Shown: positions 1-13,676, counted from the stretch's first letter. The stretch: 64,000 bases of DNA from Macrotis lagotis (GCF_037893015.1 NC_133658.1:290103719-290167718); one strand, 5' to 3'. Notes: generated by a model not told the origin, from the letters alone. Numbers and translations: made by a program.

Positions 1-690
1 ATGTTGGGGTTCAAGGTACAGTGTATCCAACTATGGCTGATCAAACCAATATGAGCCTGGAAGATTCTACCACAGGTTGGGCACAAAAAGTTCAACTAAA
101 CATTTGGAGTGGAGCTGTGTCTCTAAATTTACTCGCCTCACATTTCTTTTGAACTACTGCAATTCTGCTTCAAAGAGCCCAGTGCTTGCTTTGATGTAAG
201 CACACCTGTGACAATCAATCTCTTATGATCAATTCCAAAGTTCTTCAAGGAGACCTTGAGAGTGTCCTTGTAAGGCTTCTTCTGACCTCCAGGGGAGCAC
301 TTGCCTTGTGTGAGTTCTCCATAAAACAGTCTTTTAGGCAAAGTTATGTTTGGCATTCAAACAACATGGTAAGCTCATCAGAGTTGTACTCTCTACATTA
401 GAGACTGAATGTTTGGCAGTTCAGCTCGAGAAAGGACCTCAGTATCCTGTCCCTTATTTTGCCAGGTGATCTTCAGTATCTTCCTCAAGACAATTCAAAT
501 GGACATGATAGTTTCTTGACATAGTGCTGGTAAACTCCAAATTTCATAGCACACAAGGTCAGCACAATGGTTCTGCAGACTTTCAATTTGGTGGTCAGTC
601 TAATACCTCTTCTCAACATTTTCTTTTGGAGCCACCCAAAATTTAGCTCTGGAAATGAGAGTCTCAATATTATCAACTATATGCACATCC
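1..690 (-). mobile_element. RTE-type LINE fragment, 3' part of ORF, cut by window edge
   Basis: Minus-strand reading gives pieces of a non-LTR retrotransposon polyprotein C-terminus. Near 676-560 there is TTKLKVCRTIVLTLCA, in 356-200 RLFYGELTQGKCSPGGQKK followed by YKDTLKVSLKNFGID, and at 110-20 a zinc-finger-like C-P-x-C-G-R-I-F...GLISHS end. This order (after the RT core, then GQKKxYKDxLK, then the CxxC finger) is typical of RTE-like LINEs annotated as craniofacial-development-protein-2-like. Frames are broken, so it is a fossil in ABL1 intron 1. The exact RTE subfamily is not known. A related 3' end lies at 54275-54395. Confidence 0.7.
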
Positions 691-889
691 CTGAAAAGTA
701 TACTGCAAGGTAAGTGAATTTATCCATAGCATTTCAAAATTTCTCCAATTGCTGCAGTTTAAGCGTTCCTCAAATGAATGTTGTGCTGCTTTTCTTTTTG
801 TTAATTTTAGTTGAGCCAAAATCAATCATATTCAGTTGCACTTCAGCCTCAGAAGCTGAATTAGGTTCATGATCAAAATGGGACAAAAT

Positions 890-1190
890 ATCATTGTGTT
901 CTAAGAAACAATGAAGAAGACAGTCTCATAGAAACCTGGGAAGACTTTCAAGAACTTTAGTATAGTGCATGAGGAGAACAATTTACACAGTGATGGCAAT
1001 ATTGTAAAGACAAACAATTTTGAAAGATTTAGGAACTCTAACAGAATGATCAACTATGATTTCAGAAGACTTGTGATGAAACATGCTCTCCATCTCCTAG
1101 AAAGATGTTGGTTTCAGAGTTCAGACTGATGTTTGAGTGGGGGGAGGGTAGAGAAGGGGGGGGAAGATGTGTGTGTGGGGTGGAGCTGAA
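890..1190 (+). mobile_element. Old L1 3' UTR fragment
   Basis: The order of short words (gggaagactt, aggagaacaatttacac, gatgatcaact-like, cttgtgatga, then a G-rich tail) matches the 3' UTR shared by the better L1 copies at 18190 and 47210. It is heavily diverged. Confidence 0.5.
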
Positions 1191-1629
1191 TACACATGGA
1201 CAAAGTGAGAATTTGTTTTGCTTGACTATAGATATTTATAACTTGTATAGTCAAGTTCTTATTTCTTAAGTTACTTTTCTTTCTCAATTTGGGGAGGAAA
1301 AGTAAGAAGCAAAAGAAGATTTTTGCTGATTAAAAGAAGTATTAAAAAAGAAAAGAAAATACAATAAAGGGACTAATCAACTAAGAAGTCATCACTTTTT
1401 GCCAATGTATTTGAAATTGAATTTTTAAAAGGAGAGCAGAGATGCAGAGGGTGAAAATGAGAGGAGAAATCATATTGAGCAATTATTTTAAATAGCACCA
1501 AATTTGCCTGTCAAACTAGAGTAAAATTTATTAGATTTCAGGGCTCTTTCAAGAAGCTTAAGAATTAAAATTCAAGTTTCTAATTAGGTCACAGATCAGA
1601 TTTGAAGCTGTATGGGATCTCAAAAGTCA

Positions 1630-1790
1630 TTAATCAAACTCCCTAATATTACAGAAGAGAAATTTGAGGCCTAGAGAGTTTAAGTGACTTTAACAAGATC
1701 AAATGGGTTTTAAGCGCAGAGTGGGAATTTTAATCAAGATTCTCAGTCTCCAAATTCAGTGCTCATTGCACTATATCTTGCTGATAAAAA
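1630..1790 (-). repeat. MIR-like ancient SINE
   Basis: It carries the MIR/CORE signature read antisense: 'acagaagagaaatttgaggcc', then 'agagagtttaagtgactt', then 'tcagtctccaaattcagtgctc'. A second similar copy is at 2440-2580. Confidence 0.55.
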
Positions 1791-2439
1791 AAAATCTAAA
1801 GTACTTAGAAGATTAGCTAATTTTCATCTCCTTTTCTTCACCATGAATACATCTTGGCTAAAAAATTAAATGCCCAAAAGAGAAATACTAACAACTTCAT
1901 TAACCTGGATCATGGTTACATCTCAATTGTCGTGTACACGGAAATTACTACTTTCCCAGAGTAAATTGGATTCTTACTTAAATTTTATAAATATATAATG
2001 TAAACACTTTATAAATGTGTTGACTAGGGACATCACTAAATATTTTAATATGATAGGTCACATCATGTCACAAGACTTCACAAATACTATTCCTTCCAAG
2101 TGAACAGGACCCTGAGTTCACAAGTTACTAACTGTTCCCAGTTAACAATCTAAGTTGGTTATTTGCTTTAACTTAATCAAAAAGCAAGTTATAAGTATAT
2201 ACAGAGAGTAGGACAACAAAGTAACACTACCTTAAAAATATCAATGAAATCTTTTCATAAATGTCATTTCAAACACACTGAAAAATCAGAAAAACATTAT
2301 TAAGAGAAAATGACTAGCACTCATGTAAGGTAGAAGAATTTTTACTTACCTGTTCATTCAACCCACCTAATAAGTAATAAGTACCTACTTTATGGAAATC
2401 ACATTGTGCAAGGTATGTGCTCAATTATCAAAGTATCAC

Positions 2440-2580
2440 AGATTTATCAGAAGTGAGCTGGGCTTTGACAATCATTTAGTTCAATCGTCTCATGTTACAA
2501 AGAGAAATGAAGGGCCATATATTATGAGGAAATGACTTGTCCAATGTGACACAGCAAGTTATCTGAAAAGCTGGGATAGG
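2440..2580 (-). repeat. MIR-like ancient SINE
   Basis: Antisense MIR layout: target-loss phrase, 'agagaaatgaagggcc', then 'gacttgtccaatgtgacacagc'. It is old and diverged and lies in ABL1 intron 1, close to exon 1b. Confidence 0.5.
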
Positions 2581-2745
2581 AAATAAATAAAACTATGAGA
2601 TCTTGCATAACGTGAGTTATAAAGAAACTTTTTCTGAGTGCAAGAGCCTACTAAGAGAAACATATACCAGCTTTCTATATTTTTAAATGTGAAGCCTGAA
2701 TCAGAAAAATCTAGTGCTCTAATTCTAACATCCTAGCAAAGGCTA

Positions 2746-3370
<625 letters not shown>

Positions 3371-4374
3371 AGCCGGAGTGTGGATGTTCCTGGGGCTCCC
3401 GGAGCGGCCCCGGCCCGGGGATCTGCGGAGCCGCCGCCAGCCCCTAGGGCGGCTTCTCCACCATTTCCTGCCAGCCCGGCCGCGGCTCCCCGAGGGCTTC
3501 GGCCGCGGCCCCCGCTCAAGGGGCGCACCGCCGGGGCTTTTTAAAGGGCCTGTGGAAGCGGCCCGGGCTCCTCCTCGGCATGGAAGTTCGGGGCCGCCCA
3601 GAGCCTAAGCAGGCTGGGCACATAGGAGGGGGCTCGGGGCATGGGAGGCTGTTTGAATGGGGGGCGCCCAGAGGGGGCGAGCGGCAGGGCGGGGACCCCC
3701 GCAGGAGAGGAGTGGGAGTGGGGCGGGGCAAGGAAGGAGGCGGGGGCCAGAGGGGGCACCCCAACGGCCCCGAAGATGCCCGTGGGGCGGGGGCGGGGGA
3801 GGGGCGGCGCTGCCCAGCCCCCGGCTGGAGCGGGGAGGAAGGCGGCCCGGGGACTCCCGCGCCCCCGGCCCGGCCGCGCTTCCTCCCTCGGTCTCCCAGC
3901 CCGGCCAGCGGCCAGTCAGTCACATCCCGGGGCTCCCGAGGGCCCCGCTCCCGCCCCGCCAACCTGCCTCTCTCCGTCTCTCCCCCCAGCTGAGGGGCCG
4001 GGCTGCGGCGGCGGTGGCGGGGCTGGGGCCGAGGAGGCGCCCGGGCTGCGGGGACGCGGCCGCCGGCTCCGGAGCCGCCGCTCAGGGAAGGACACCGGCC
4101 CCCTCGGCCGCCATGATGGATTACGGCCCCCTCCGCAACGAGGCTGGGCCCCGCCCCGCGCCCCGCCCCCAGGGCCCCGCCCGCCGCCAGCCCGCACGGG
4201 ACGTAGCGGAAGCAGTGGGCGGAGGAAGAGTGGGAGGGGCGTAGCCCGGGGGAGGGGGGGGGTCAGCCGTATTCACTAGTCCAAATCCTGGCACCCCGAC
4301 AACCCCAGGCAGACACCATTAAAAAAACGCCCCCTTCTTTTAAACCTTTTTTCCCCAAGAAGGAAATGCCCACC

Positions 4375-4510
4375 TGTTTTTATTGGTCTCGGAGAAATCA
4401 GGTTGGGACAAAGCGTCCTTCTCCATTGGCTGGTGACCCTGTTAGGGCTGACGTTGTCAGCCAATCGCCTAGGCCGCCGTCCTGAAGGCCACTGGGAATT
4501 GTAGTTGTCC
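4375..4510. promoter_or_regulatory. CCAAT / ZNF143-type promoter cluster
   Basis: Three CCAAT boxes (ATTGG at 4382-4386 and 4425-4429, CCAAT at 4461-4465) are followed by actgggaattgtagtt at 4491-4506. The reverse complement of the last matches the Staf/ZNF143 core ACTACAATTCCCAG. A CRE-like tgacgt is at 4449-4454. Such clusters mark housekeeping and often bidirectional promoters. It lies about 1 kb upstream of the expected ABL1 1b start, so it may drive a longer ABL1 leader or a plus-strand transcript. Confidence 0.6.
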
Positions 4511-5119
4511 GGTGCAGTTCGCCAGGCTGCTCGGGGCCCTCTTCTTCCTACTGGTGCTTCAGTCCCTCCCACCAAGCATTCTGCGGGCTCTCAGGCCCCC
4601 GGGAGAGCAGAAACGGGTCTTCCCGGCGAGAGCGCCCGAGCAGGCGGCGGGCGAGAGCGAGCCGTAAACTACGGAAGGGATCTGCTCAGGTCTGGAATAG
4701 GACTTCTTCCTTAAGATTGGGGGGATTCACCTGTACCCCGGCCCCACTCCCGCTAGCCATAGTGTCTGTTTCTTTTCAGCCTTTATTGCATTCTGCTCCA
4801 GAGCTAAAGCTCTAGAAGGAACGGAAGGAAAAATGTAATTGAGAAATGTTTGCTGACCAAATAAAAAACACATAGGCATGTATTGAAATTTTGCTTTCTT
4901 CCTTATTCACAAATGTTGGGTGGTTCATTCAACAAATATCAGAACGCGTTTCTAAGAAGTCACGCCAAAAGCTATGGAAAATATTGAGAAAAGGTCACCC
5001 AACTTACTTTGGTTGCATATTGGAAGGGAAAGAGGTGGGAAGCAATTTAGGATGAGGGCTCGTGTGTTCAAAGGGCCTGGCTCCCTTCTCAAGTAATCAG
5101 ACCCTTTGAACCTCTCCAT

Positions 5120-5270
5120 AGAAGAGATAGTCTATCTGGGCCTTTGCACAAGTTGCCCCCATATCTGTCCTTCCTCCACCTTTTGGAATTCCTACCTCAC
5201 TCCAAGGCTCAGCTTAAGTCCTACTATGAAGGGAACTTATCCTCATCTCTCCAGTCTTAGCTCTCCTATC
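5120..5270 (+). repeat. L2-like LINE fragment
   Basis: Sequence of the type 'tttgcacaagttgccccc...cctacctcactccaaggctcagctt' resembles the L2 3' region. The identification rests on remembered consensus only. 5380-5510 next to it is MIR-like, antisense. Confidence 0.45.
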
Positions 5271-6040
5271 CAAAAAAACAAACAAAAAAAAAACCTCTGT
5301 AATTAGGGACATGGGGAAGCAGCAAAATAACCTTCAACTGTATGGACACATCCCAGAATTTAAAGCTGGAAGACAATCCACCCCAATCAGCTAGATGAGA
5401 AAATTGAGGTCTACAGTTAGGATATCTGTTCAAGGTCACGTAGATAATCAATAGGAGAGCTGGGATTTAGAGTCAAGTCTTCTAACTTCAAGTCTTCTAC
5501 ACCATTTAACTTCACCTCAAATTCCATTTTACAAGTTAATATGCAATGTCAAGGGTAATTAACTAAGTTTCTAGTTTTGTTTTGTTTTTTTAGTACAGAA
5601 TATTCAATCCAAAAGTGTTGGGAAAATCAAAGGGCATCTTAACTTTTAACAAAAGCATAGCAGGTAACTTCACAGTGACTGAAACAAGAGGACAGACTTT
5701 TACATCAGAATATGTTCTGGGATGGCATAAAATGCAACAAGAATACCACAACTTTTTCCCAGGTATAGTTATCACTTCTACATCATTACTTTCCCCATCA
5801 AGATTTTGATATATCTCATTAACATAGGAAATTAAATGGAAATTTTTGAGTTTTGCAGAAGCTACAGAAGACACAAGATCAGCAGTTGACACAGAAAAAG
5901 TTTTGAAATTCAGAATGCTTAAAATGTATGTATTGTATAATATCAACCCAAATTTTACAATAAAGTACTTGTAAACATTCCATAAAATAAAAAATTTACA
6001 GTATGGGGGGCCAAAAAATTTTATTAGAATTTTCCAGATC

Positions 6041-6198
6041 GGGGCGTCTAGGTGGCGGCAGTGGATAGAGCACTGACCTTGGAGTCAGGAGTACCTGGGT
6101 TCAAATCCAGCCTCAGACACTTAATAATTGCCTAGCTGTGTGGCCTTGGGCAAGCCACTTAACCCCATTGCCTTGAAAAATCTAAAAAAAAAAAAAAA
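6041..6198 (+). mobile_element. Marsupial tRNA-derived SINE, full length
   Basis: Head 'tctaggtgg', Pol III B-box-like 'gttcaaatcc', body 'cagacacttaataattgcc', and an A-rich tail. Flanking aattttcca on both sides (about 6029 and 6202) is the target-site duplication. Same family as the other SINEs below. Confidence 0.88.
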
Positions 6199-6379
6199 TG
6201 AATTTTCCAAATTGTGGGGGTGCCACACTTTTGCCTCCCAAAATGTGTAAGAGATACACTATACTTCATACATTCTCACCAAATCTGCTGATCACATTGA
6301 ACCTATTACATCATGTAACTCACTTCCACTGATATCTTGTTTCCTTAAGTTGCTCAAGAGCAAGTGAACTTGTAGTCAG

Positions 6380-6870
6380 AAGCCCTTGATAAAAATTCCA
6401 GTGCAGTGACTGTGTAACCTTGGCTAAGTCACTTCACTAGAGTCAGCCTTGGTTCCTTTTACCTAAAATGGTAATCTAAAATGGAGTTAAGAATGTTTGC
6501 TCTTTATAACCTTGTGAGTAACTCTAATTCATTAAAAAGCTCTATTTATATCAGTTATTATTAAACCTTAGAGGCTACATAAACTCAGTGACTGACAGAA
6601 GTCATGAAGTGCTAAGAGAAAACATTTGGTATATTATTCTAATGACTACTACAGTCTAGCATTACAAATCATAAATCTAATACAATGGATCTCAGAGGTC
6701 ATTTCATTCAACCCCCTTAAAGATGAGTAAACTGCAGTCCAGAAAAAAAAAGTGATTTGCAAAACCTTTACAAAGACAGGAAGTGGCAGATTTGGGGTTT
6801 AAACTCAGGTCCTCCAACTCCAAATTTAATGGTCTTTTCACCACTCAACCACATTATAGTTTTAAATAAC
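6380..6870. repeat. MIR-like fragments
   Basis: A sense MIR-like piece lies at about 6390-6500 ('ccttggctaagtcacttcac', 'cctaaaatgg') and an antisense one at about 6690-6870 ('gatgagtaaactgcagtcc'). Nothing coding was seen between 4720 and 13500; the remainder of this intergenic stretch is AT-rich and otherwise unassigned. Confidence 0.45.
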
Positions 6871-8689
6871 ACCTGAGGGTTATCTAGAGGATCTCTTAAC
6901 AACCTAGCTCTTGGTGGCTTGAGCTCCCAACATTGTTGTGACAGTGAGTGGCTTAGCATACTTTTCTTCAATACCACTAAATGTGAATAGGAAGTTTACT
7001 CATATGAACCAAAATATAGAAATTATTTTTGATAAATAACTAATACTGGATTTTATATGTATTATTATCTTCAAGAGGCACTAAGGAACTATTTAGACAA
7101 CTGGGAAGAACCTTTGTGATATTGAAAATTCTAAAACCTAGCATACAGATTTACTCACTTTTAAAAAAATAATTCACATTTCTCATTAACCAAACATAGG
7201 TCTTTAGTCAAAAGGGGAAAAGTCTTTGAATCAGAATTCCCACATCTTTCTTACTGATCAAGTCTCCATCTTATTCTAAGAACCACAGAAATCTGTCTTT
7301 AGGCTTCTCTGTTTTTCTTCATGCTTTAATCATTTCCTTTCTTAAGTTTGGCATTTGCTTTGCAAGTCTTCTTCAATCTCTATTTTAGCAAAAAATGTTG
7401 TAGTCAGGCCAGCTCTCATTCTAAAATGCACAACCAGATTGACCTCATTCCCTATAATCTGCAACAATTCAAACTCAAATTCCATTTCAAAACTGGCCAT
7501 TGATTTTTGTCTCATTCTACATGCATGTAGTTCGATCTCAACACCCTCTTAGTTGTAACATTTTTAGCAATCTTGAAAGAGTTCTTTAGTCCTACAATAC
7601 TCTCCCTTTTCCATTTTGGGACAACTTGGGCAACAGCTCAACTTCTGGCTCCACCTCAGTCTAGCCAACAGATCACATCCTCTATTGCCTCCTTTATAAA
7701 GGAGAGATATAGTTGTGAGAAAAAAAATGAGATAATCTGTGAAAGGACCTTTTAAATAACAAAATGAACCATGAAAGTTCCTCATAAGCCCAGAAACGAA
7801 GGCTCAAAAAGATTTGGTGATTTGGTAATTTGCCCAGGATCAACAAGCATCAAAATTGAGGTATAACCCTAGTCTTGTGACCTCAAGTGTAGCATGTCTA
7901 TATAAATTGCATCTGATCCCATCTTCCTCTCAATCTCTATTGGATCTGCTAACACTGATCTGTTATCACTTCCCCATTCCTTTCCTTATCTTGAACTTAG
8001 TAATCATGTGTTTCCTTTTTCAAGTTTTAAGGGGATCCAGGACCCAGACAGGCAATAAAATTTCTTTGGTGAATTCATGTCAGTTCCTGGTTTTCTGGAG
8101 ACGTACTTGTTTGAAGATTTTTTTTTTTTTGGTTTGTTTTTAAACTTTCTGTAAACCATTTAACAAGGTTGCTCTTGGGACTTCTCTAAACTAGCAACCT
8201 TTTCCAACTTTGCAATCTCCTCATTACAGCCCTCTGGCACACTCCACCTAATTCTCTTCCATTTCTATAACTTGTAGGTAGAAAAGGCAATCTACCCACT
8301 TGTTAAAGCTACTCACACAAAAGAATTATAAGATTATTAAAAGCATTTGAAGCATTTCTACCAGGAAAAAACAAAGCACCTCAGATCTGAGATTATTTGC
8401 TTTTCAAACATACAGACAAAAAAAAAAATTAAACACATATAGCAACCAAGGAAGGCACAGATAAAAAAATCAATTATCCTGGGGAAGTCAAGAAGGACTA
8501 AAATAAAAGAGGAGTTAATGGAGTTAACAAAATAACAAAAAAGAAACCTTAAAGAAATGTCTAAAACAGCACAATAAAATACGGGTGAAAATGGTGAAGA
8601 AAAGGCATAAAGCATCAATACTGCCATCTCTAAAGGTAAATCAATGTTCTTAATGTCACATAAAAGGGGAAAAGATTATAAAGGGAGTA

Positions 8690-10040
8690 TTGTTGCACTC
8701 TGATGAAGGCAGTTATAAACAATAAAAAGAAAATAACTTCTATAGCCTCTCAGAAAGAAGAGGGCCTGCATGAGTCAAGGAGAACGATTGGGGTGGGGGG
8801 AGGTTGGAAGAAATGTTGGTTTAGTGGTGGGAGGGTGGCTCTACTGAAGAAAATGTCCAAAGGGGAGATTTTCTATAATAAGGGACAGAAATCTTAAGCT
8901 AGGTATAAATTTCAGGGATTTGATGCTTAGAAAGACCATTCAACCTACCTCAAGTGTGAGCTAATCAGAGCTCCAGGGGGCAATTGGCATCAGAAAAGTG
9001 AGAGGGCCAGGAGCCTAAGAGATTTCATGGCAAATGGAAAAAAATTGATTGTGAAGGAGGGCAAAGAGAAGTAATAAGCTGCACAATCAGGAACCTGAAA
9101 ATTACTATCACAAGTTAATACTTTTATCACCTGTAGGAATTGGTATTTCAAAGAAAGAGGTTCAACAAAAGAGAAGGGCCAGGAGTCAACAACTATAAGG
9201 CAATAAGAAACAGTTTTACATGAGGAATACAGAAACTAAAGTTGAATTGAATCAATATAAAGCACAAGAATAAAAAAATTAAAAATCTAGAATAAATAGA
9301 AATGAAAAGAAGAGAACAAGGGAAAAAATTTTTTTAGAAAAAGGCACAGAAATTGAAATTTAAAAACAAATGTTGAAGGAGAGGAGAGGAAGAAGAATTT
9401 CATTTGGCTACTTATTTGAGAGAAAAAAGATGGAAAAATTAAGACAAATACATAAAAGGAAGAAAAAGTAAATAATATAAAAATACAAAAAGTGGTGACA
9501 ATCAGGACAGAAAGATTTACGGGTGAGGAAAGAGCTGACAGAAATAGGGTTGCCTTAGTTAAAATAACTGAAGAACCAAAATATTGTCTTTATGGAGAAA
9601 GAAGGAAAAAATTCTAACCTGGGGAAAAAACATTAGGGACAAAAAAAATTAGAGGAAAATATAAATCTCTTGTAACTTTAAATGTGGGTGAATTAAACAA
9701 TCCAATAAAATGGAAAAATGACAGATTGGATGAGAAAAAAATAAAAATAAGGGGCTGAAACAAATTAACTGCATCAGCAAGAATCCAAAAAGAATAGGAT
9801 TTGTAATCCCTATCTGTAAGGCAAATCAAAAACATTCAAAGCACAAAGGAGAATAAACAAGGAAATTAAGAATATGATGAATAGGAGATGCACAGAAAGC
9901 TGTTTGAACTGATGCAAAATAAAGGGTCAAGAAAATAATATATACAATGACTTCAACGTTTAAACAAAAACCACCAAAAAAAGTTAATAATGCAAAATTA
10001 CAAAAAAAAGGTTCCAAACAAGATTCAAAAATACTTACCA
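8690..10040 (+). mobile_element. Very old L1-like remnant (tentative)
   Basis: A-rich plus-strand sequence contains, near 9660-9740, a reading resembling the L1 ORF2 endonuclease start (LVTLNVGELNNPIKWKNDR, compare the LTLNVNGLNNPIK type). It is preceded by purine-rich DNA as in an L1 inter-ORF region. Many stops are present and the limits are uncertain. Confidence 0.35.
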
Positions 10041-10469
10041 CCTCTTCCCTTCACAGAACTAATAAATTCACAAGTATGTGGACATATGTTCAGACTTTGA
10101 AATGTATTCATGTTTTACAGATTTCTTTCCTGTTTTTATTTGTATTTTTAAAAAATTTGTTATATGGGGTGACTGGGAAGAAAAATATGAGATATACAAG
10201 ACTTGATAGCTTTAAAAACAACAAAATACATCAATAAAAATTTATTTTAAAAAAGATATACAGAATAAAGTTCAGAAGGGGCACAAACCAATCACATGGT
10301 AGTATTATTACTGTATTAAATTTAATATGTACTTTTAAAAAAGTCAAACATAATATACAAATTGGATATACAAATCTTTTTAATTCCTCTTTGCATATAG
10401 AAACATTCACATTTGTTGATTTTTGTTAAATGCAAAATAAAAAGATGAAAATTGTTAATAAAAAAAGAA

Positions 10470-10600
10470 ATCCTATTAATGGGGAAGGGAGAAAGGAAGA
10501 AAACTTTGGAATTCAAAAATCTTACAAGAATGAATATTTAAAACTGTCTTTACATGTAATTGGAAAAAATACTTATTAAGACAAAAAAATTCCTAAAAAT
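10470..10600 (+). mobile_element. L1 3' terminal fragment
   Basis: The closing phrase of marsupial L1 copies is present: 'gggagaaaggaagaaaac', 'tttggaattcaaaaatctt', 'tttacatgtaattggaaaaaat', then an A/T tail. It is the same end as the copy ending near 18790. Confidence 0.6.
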
Positions 10601-10899
10601 ATATATATATATATGAAAACTTTGCAAAACTTTTTCCAATAAAAGTTATCTGATTCACTGAAAAATGTCACCTTCTAGTGGCCACAGATAGTAACTAAAT
10701 TTCAAGATAATTACAGTGTTCAATAACATAAATAAGATCAATTGCCATCCGCCAAATGAATGTGGGGACAGACATGTACAATTCTTAAAAGAATTTAAAT
10801 AAAAATCAACATAAGACCATTCCAAACCACTAATAATAAAATAAATGTATCAAAACAAATTCTGAGTTTTCAACTCATTCCTTACAAATTTGTTAATAA

Positions 10900-11930
10900 A
10901 AGTGGGAATAATTAAGACTATTACATCTCTGGAAAGATAAGCATGGTAGGACCTGTGAACTGGTCCAACTATTCTGGAAAGCAATCTGGACTTACGATAA
11001 AAAACAATTTTCCTATCTTTTGAGTCAGAGATCCCACTTCCAGGAATGTGTATATCCCAAGGAGATGAGACAGAAAGGTACCATATACGTCAAAATATTC
11101 ATAGTAGCACTTCTGTTTTAGCAAAGAAACAAAATGATATCCATTGTTTTAAGAATAAAGGGAATGTCTCATATTTAACTAAGTAAGTCATGAAATGTTG
11201 GACATATATATATATAATATATATAATATATATTTACATATATGTCATATATATAGATATGTATATGTATTTGGTCTACTTACATAACATAGTATGGTAA
11301 CTATAGTATTCACAAAATAAAACTTGCCTTATCCATTAAAAATACATCAGACCTTAACTAAGAATTTACATAGAATTCAATAAAAATGGCTGTTCTTATT
11401 GAACAATGTTCAAATCTCCCATTGAGTTCTAACTTAAATGTTCAGGGGACTCCAAATTCCTACAAGCAAATAATACTGTGTTGTGAATAAAAAAAAAAGC
11501 TTGCAATCCATTGGGGTACCTGAATGTAACAGAATATTATACTGTACTGTAAGGAATAAGGAATATGAGGAATCCAGAGGAGGATGAAGACAGGAGCTAA
11601 CAAAAAAAGCAGAACAAAGGAAATAATACACACATACATAACAAAATGTATAAAAGGATAAATATATGGTCTATAATAATAAAGCTTTGATTTAAGAATA
11701 ACTGAAAATTCACGTAGCTGGCTTCTTTACAGAGATGGAAGCATTGAACACAGAACGCTGCATATATTTGACTCAGTTGTTAAATTAAGCTAAATTACTT
11801 TTTTTTCCATTTCTTTCTATTCTCTACGATAAGACATGGGTTCACTGGGGAGAGGAGAAAGGGATATATATTCAGTACTGAAAATAATTTAAAAATAAAA
11901 AGTCAATTTTAAAAAGTTAATATTTCTATA
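10900..11930 (+). mobile_element. Old L1 fragment: ORF2 C-terminal region plus 3' UTR
   Basis: The order matches the better copy at 30361-31340: 'ggtccaactattctggaaagcaatctgg', 'gagatcccacttccaggaatgtgtatatcccaaggagatgag', then the 3' UTR words 'gtaacagaatattatactgtactgtaagg'. A (TA)n tract lies at 11204-11262. It is highly diverged. Confidence 0.5.
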
Positions 11931-12980
11931 TAAGTCAACTAAAATTTATCTGGCACATCAGAAAGATCTGAATTTAAGTTCTGCCTCTGACACATACAGT
12001 TGTCTGACCATGGACAAGGAAATAATTTCTCAGTACCAAAACAACTCTCTTAAGAACTAAGTAATATTGAAAATCTGCATCTGTAAGAGTCTGTTTTATG
12101 AAGTAAGTTTCCACATTAAGTTCTCTCTACTAATTAAATAACAGGTATAAAGGAAAAAAAATTATTTTTCTACAAATATTTATTTAACATCAATGTATGC
12201 ACAGAAACATATCACAATTCATGCCCTCTAGGGACTTACAATCTGGTTCCAAAACAAACCCTTCAATCATCTTAGACCACAGATACTTATGCCCTTTTAT
12301 TTTCTCAAAATATTATGAGCTAGAAAATTATTCTTTAAAAACACAGAGAACTATTAAATATAAAACAAATTGTTTTACTCTGCAAACTCACTCAAAATAG
12401 AATGGGTGACCAAAAGTGGGGACAGGAATGACATGTTTGAGATAATGGGTAACTAAAAAAGGAAATCTATTGTGTCATTCCAGGAAAAATTATCCAATGT
12501 ATATTCTAATCTTGTCAAATTCAATATGAAAAAATACAATCCAAAGTTCAAACAAAAAGTTACTTTGACTATGGCTTTTTTCTTTTAAATTATTTGGGTA
12601 GGGTGTGATGTGATGAATCTTATGGCAGGCACCACTCAAATCAGTTCCCAGCAATGATAGAGAACAAAAAAAGCAGGAATTAAACGACAGGAATTCCACC
12701 AGTGTACCAAAACAATATGTGAACATGTTCAACAATATTTAAAAAACTTTTTAAAACAACTGTCTTTCAATAACTTAATCAAAATAACAAAAATACTGCA
12801 CAAGAATACCCATGTCCCCAGAAAGGCTGTGCCAAAATCATTGTCTCTGCTTCTTTCCATTCCTCTTTACTAAAGCACACAGACCTAAATAATCATCATC
12901 TCCAATCATCAATAAAAGGTGACTTGAAGTCAGTGATGGCAATTCAAGTACCCTTCAGTATCTGAATAAATGTATCTTTC

Positions 12981-13118
12981 AGGGAAGCTGGGTGACACAA
13001 TGGATAGAGCAATGGTCCTAGAGTCAGGAGGAACTGAGTTCAAATATGGAATCAGACATCTGATATTAACTAGGCTTTGGCAAATCACTTTAAACCCATT
13101 GCCCTTCAAAAAAAATAA
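12981..13118 (+). mobile_element. Marsupial tRNA-derived SINE, diverged
   Basis: Head 'agctgggtgacacaatgg', then 'gagtcaggaggaactgagttc' and 'aaacccattgcccttc', ending in A-rich DNA. A short internal deletion lies around the 'cctagctgtg' segment. Confidence 0.75.
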
Positions 13119-13544
13119 ATCTTTCTGAGTAGAAGAATGAAGAACTAAGAAGGACTAAGAAGATCTAGGTGAAGAAGATGCTAACCTTCTAAGGGTAAAT
13201 CTAGAATCCATTCTGAGGGTTATAAGGCAAGGTCTTGAAAGTTAAATCTATTTTTTTTTAAAGAAGTCCATTAAATGGGATTCAAGATTCCAGCTGGGGA
13301 AGCTGCCACCATTTAGATTTAATGTAAGAAAATGATTAAAATACAACTGGAATGTGATGTTTTTGCTCAAAAAAAAAGTCTGAAAAGTAAAATTTGAGGT
13401 CAGAGTTGCTATGTATTTTACAGAGTCAATTTCATGGGTCACTAGGCTTACTTAACTGTTACATTTGAATAGTGGTGAGTAGAAAACAAAGGATTCTCTT
13501 TACTATCCCAGGCTACGAAGCACAATACTTTTAATGAACTGAAA

Positions 13545-13558
13545 CTGCCATCTAGTGT
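13545..13558 (-). promoter_or_regulatory. CTCF-like motif
   Basis: Plus strand ctgccatctagtgt; the reverse complement ACACTAGATGGCAG fits the core CCASYAGRKGGCRS with one mismatch at the first base. It lies about 0.45 kb past the EXOSC2 stop codon. Binding is an inference. Confidence 0.5.
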
Positions 13559-13676
13559 TCGAACTAAGTTATAACTAAAGAGCCCAAAAGCACATTTTTC
13601 CAGGGGAAAAAAGAAAAAACAGATATAGGTAAAGGACAGAAGTAGGCTCGTCAGTGCTAATCAAGTAATTCTTTTC

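Noticed and set aside
6041-6198. tRNA gene
   Set aside because: The B-box-like gttcaaatcc and head come from the SINE; no cloverleaf with paired stems was found in any copy.
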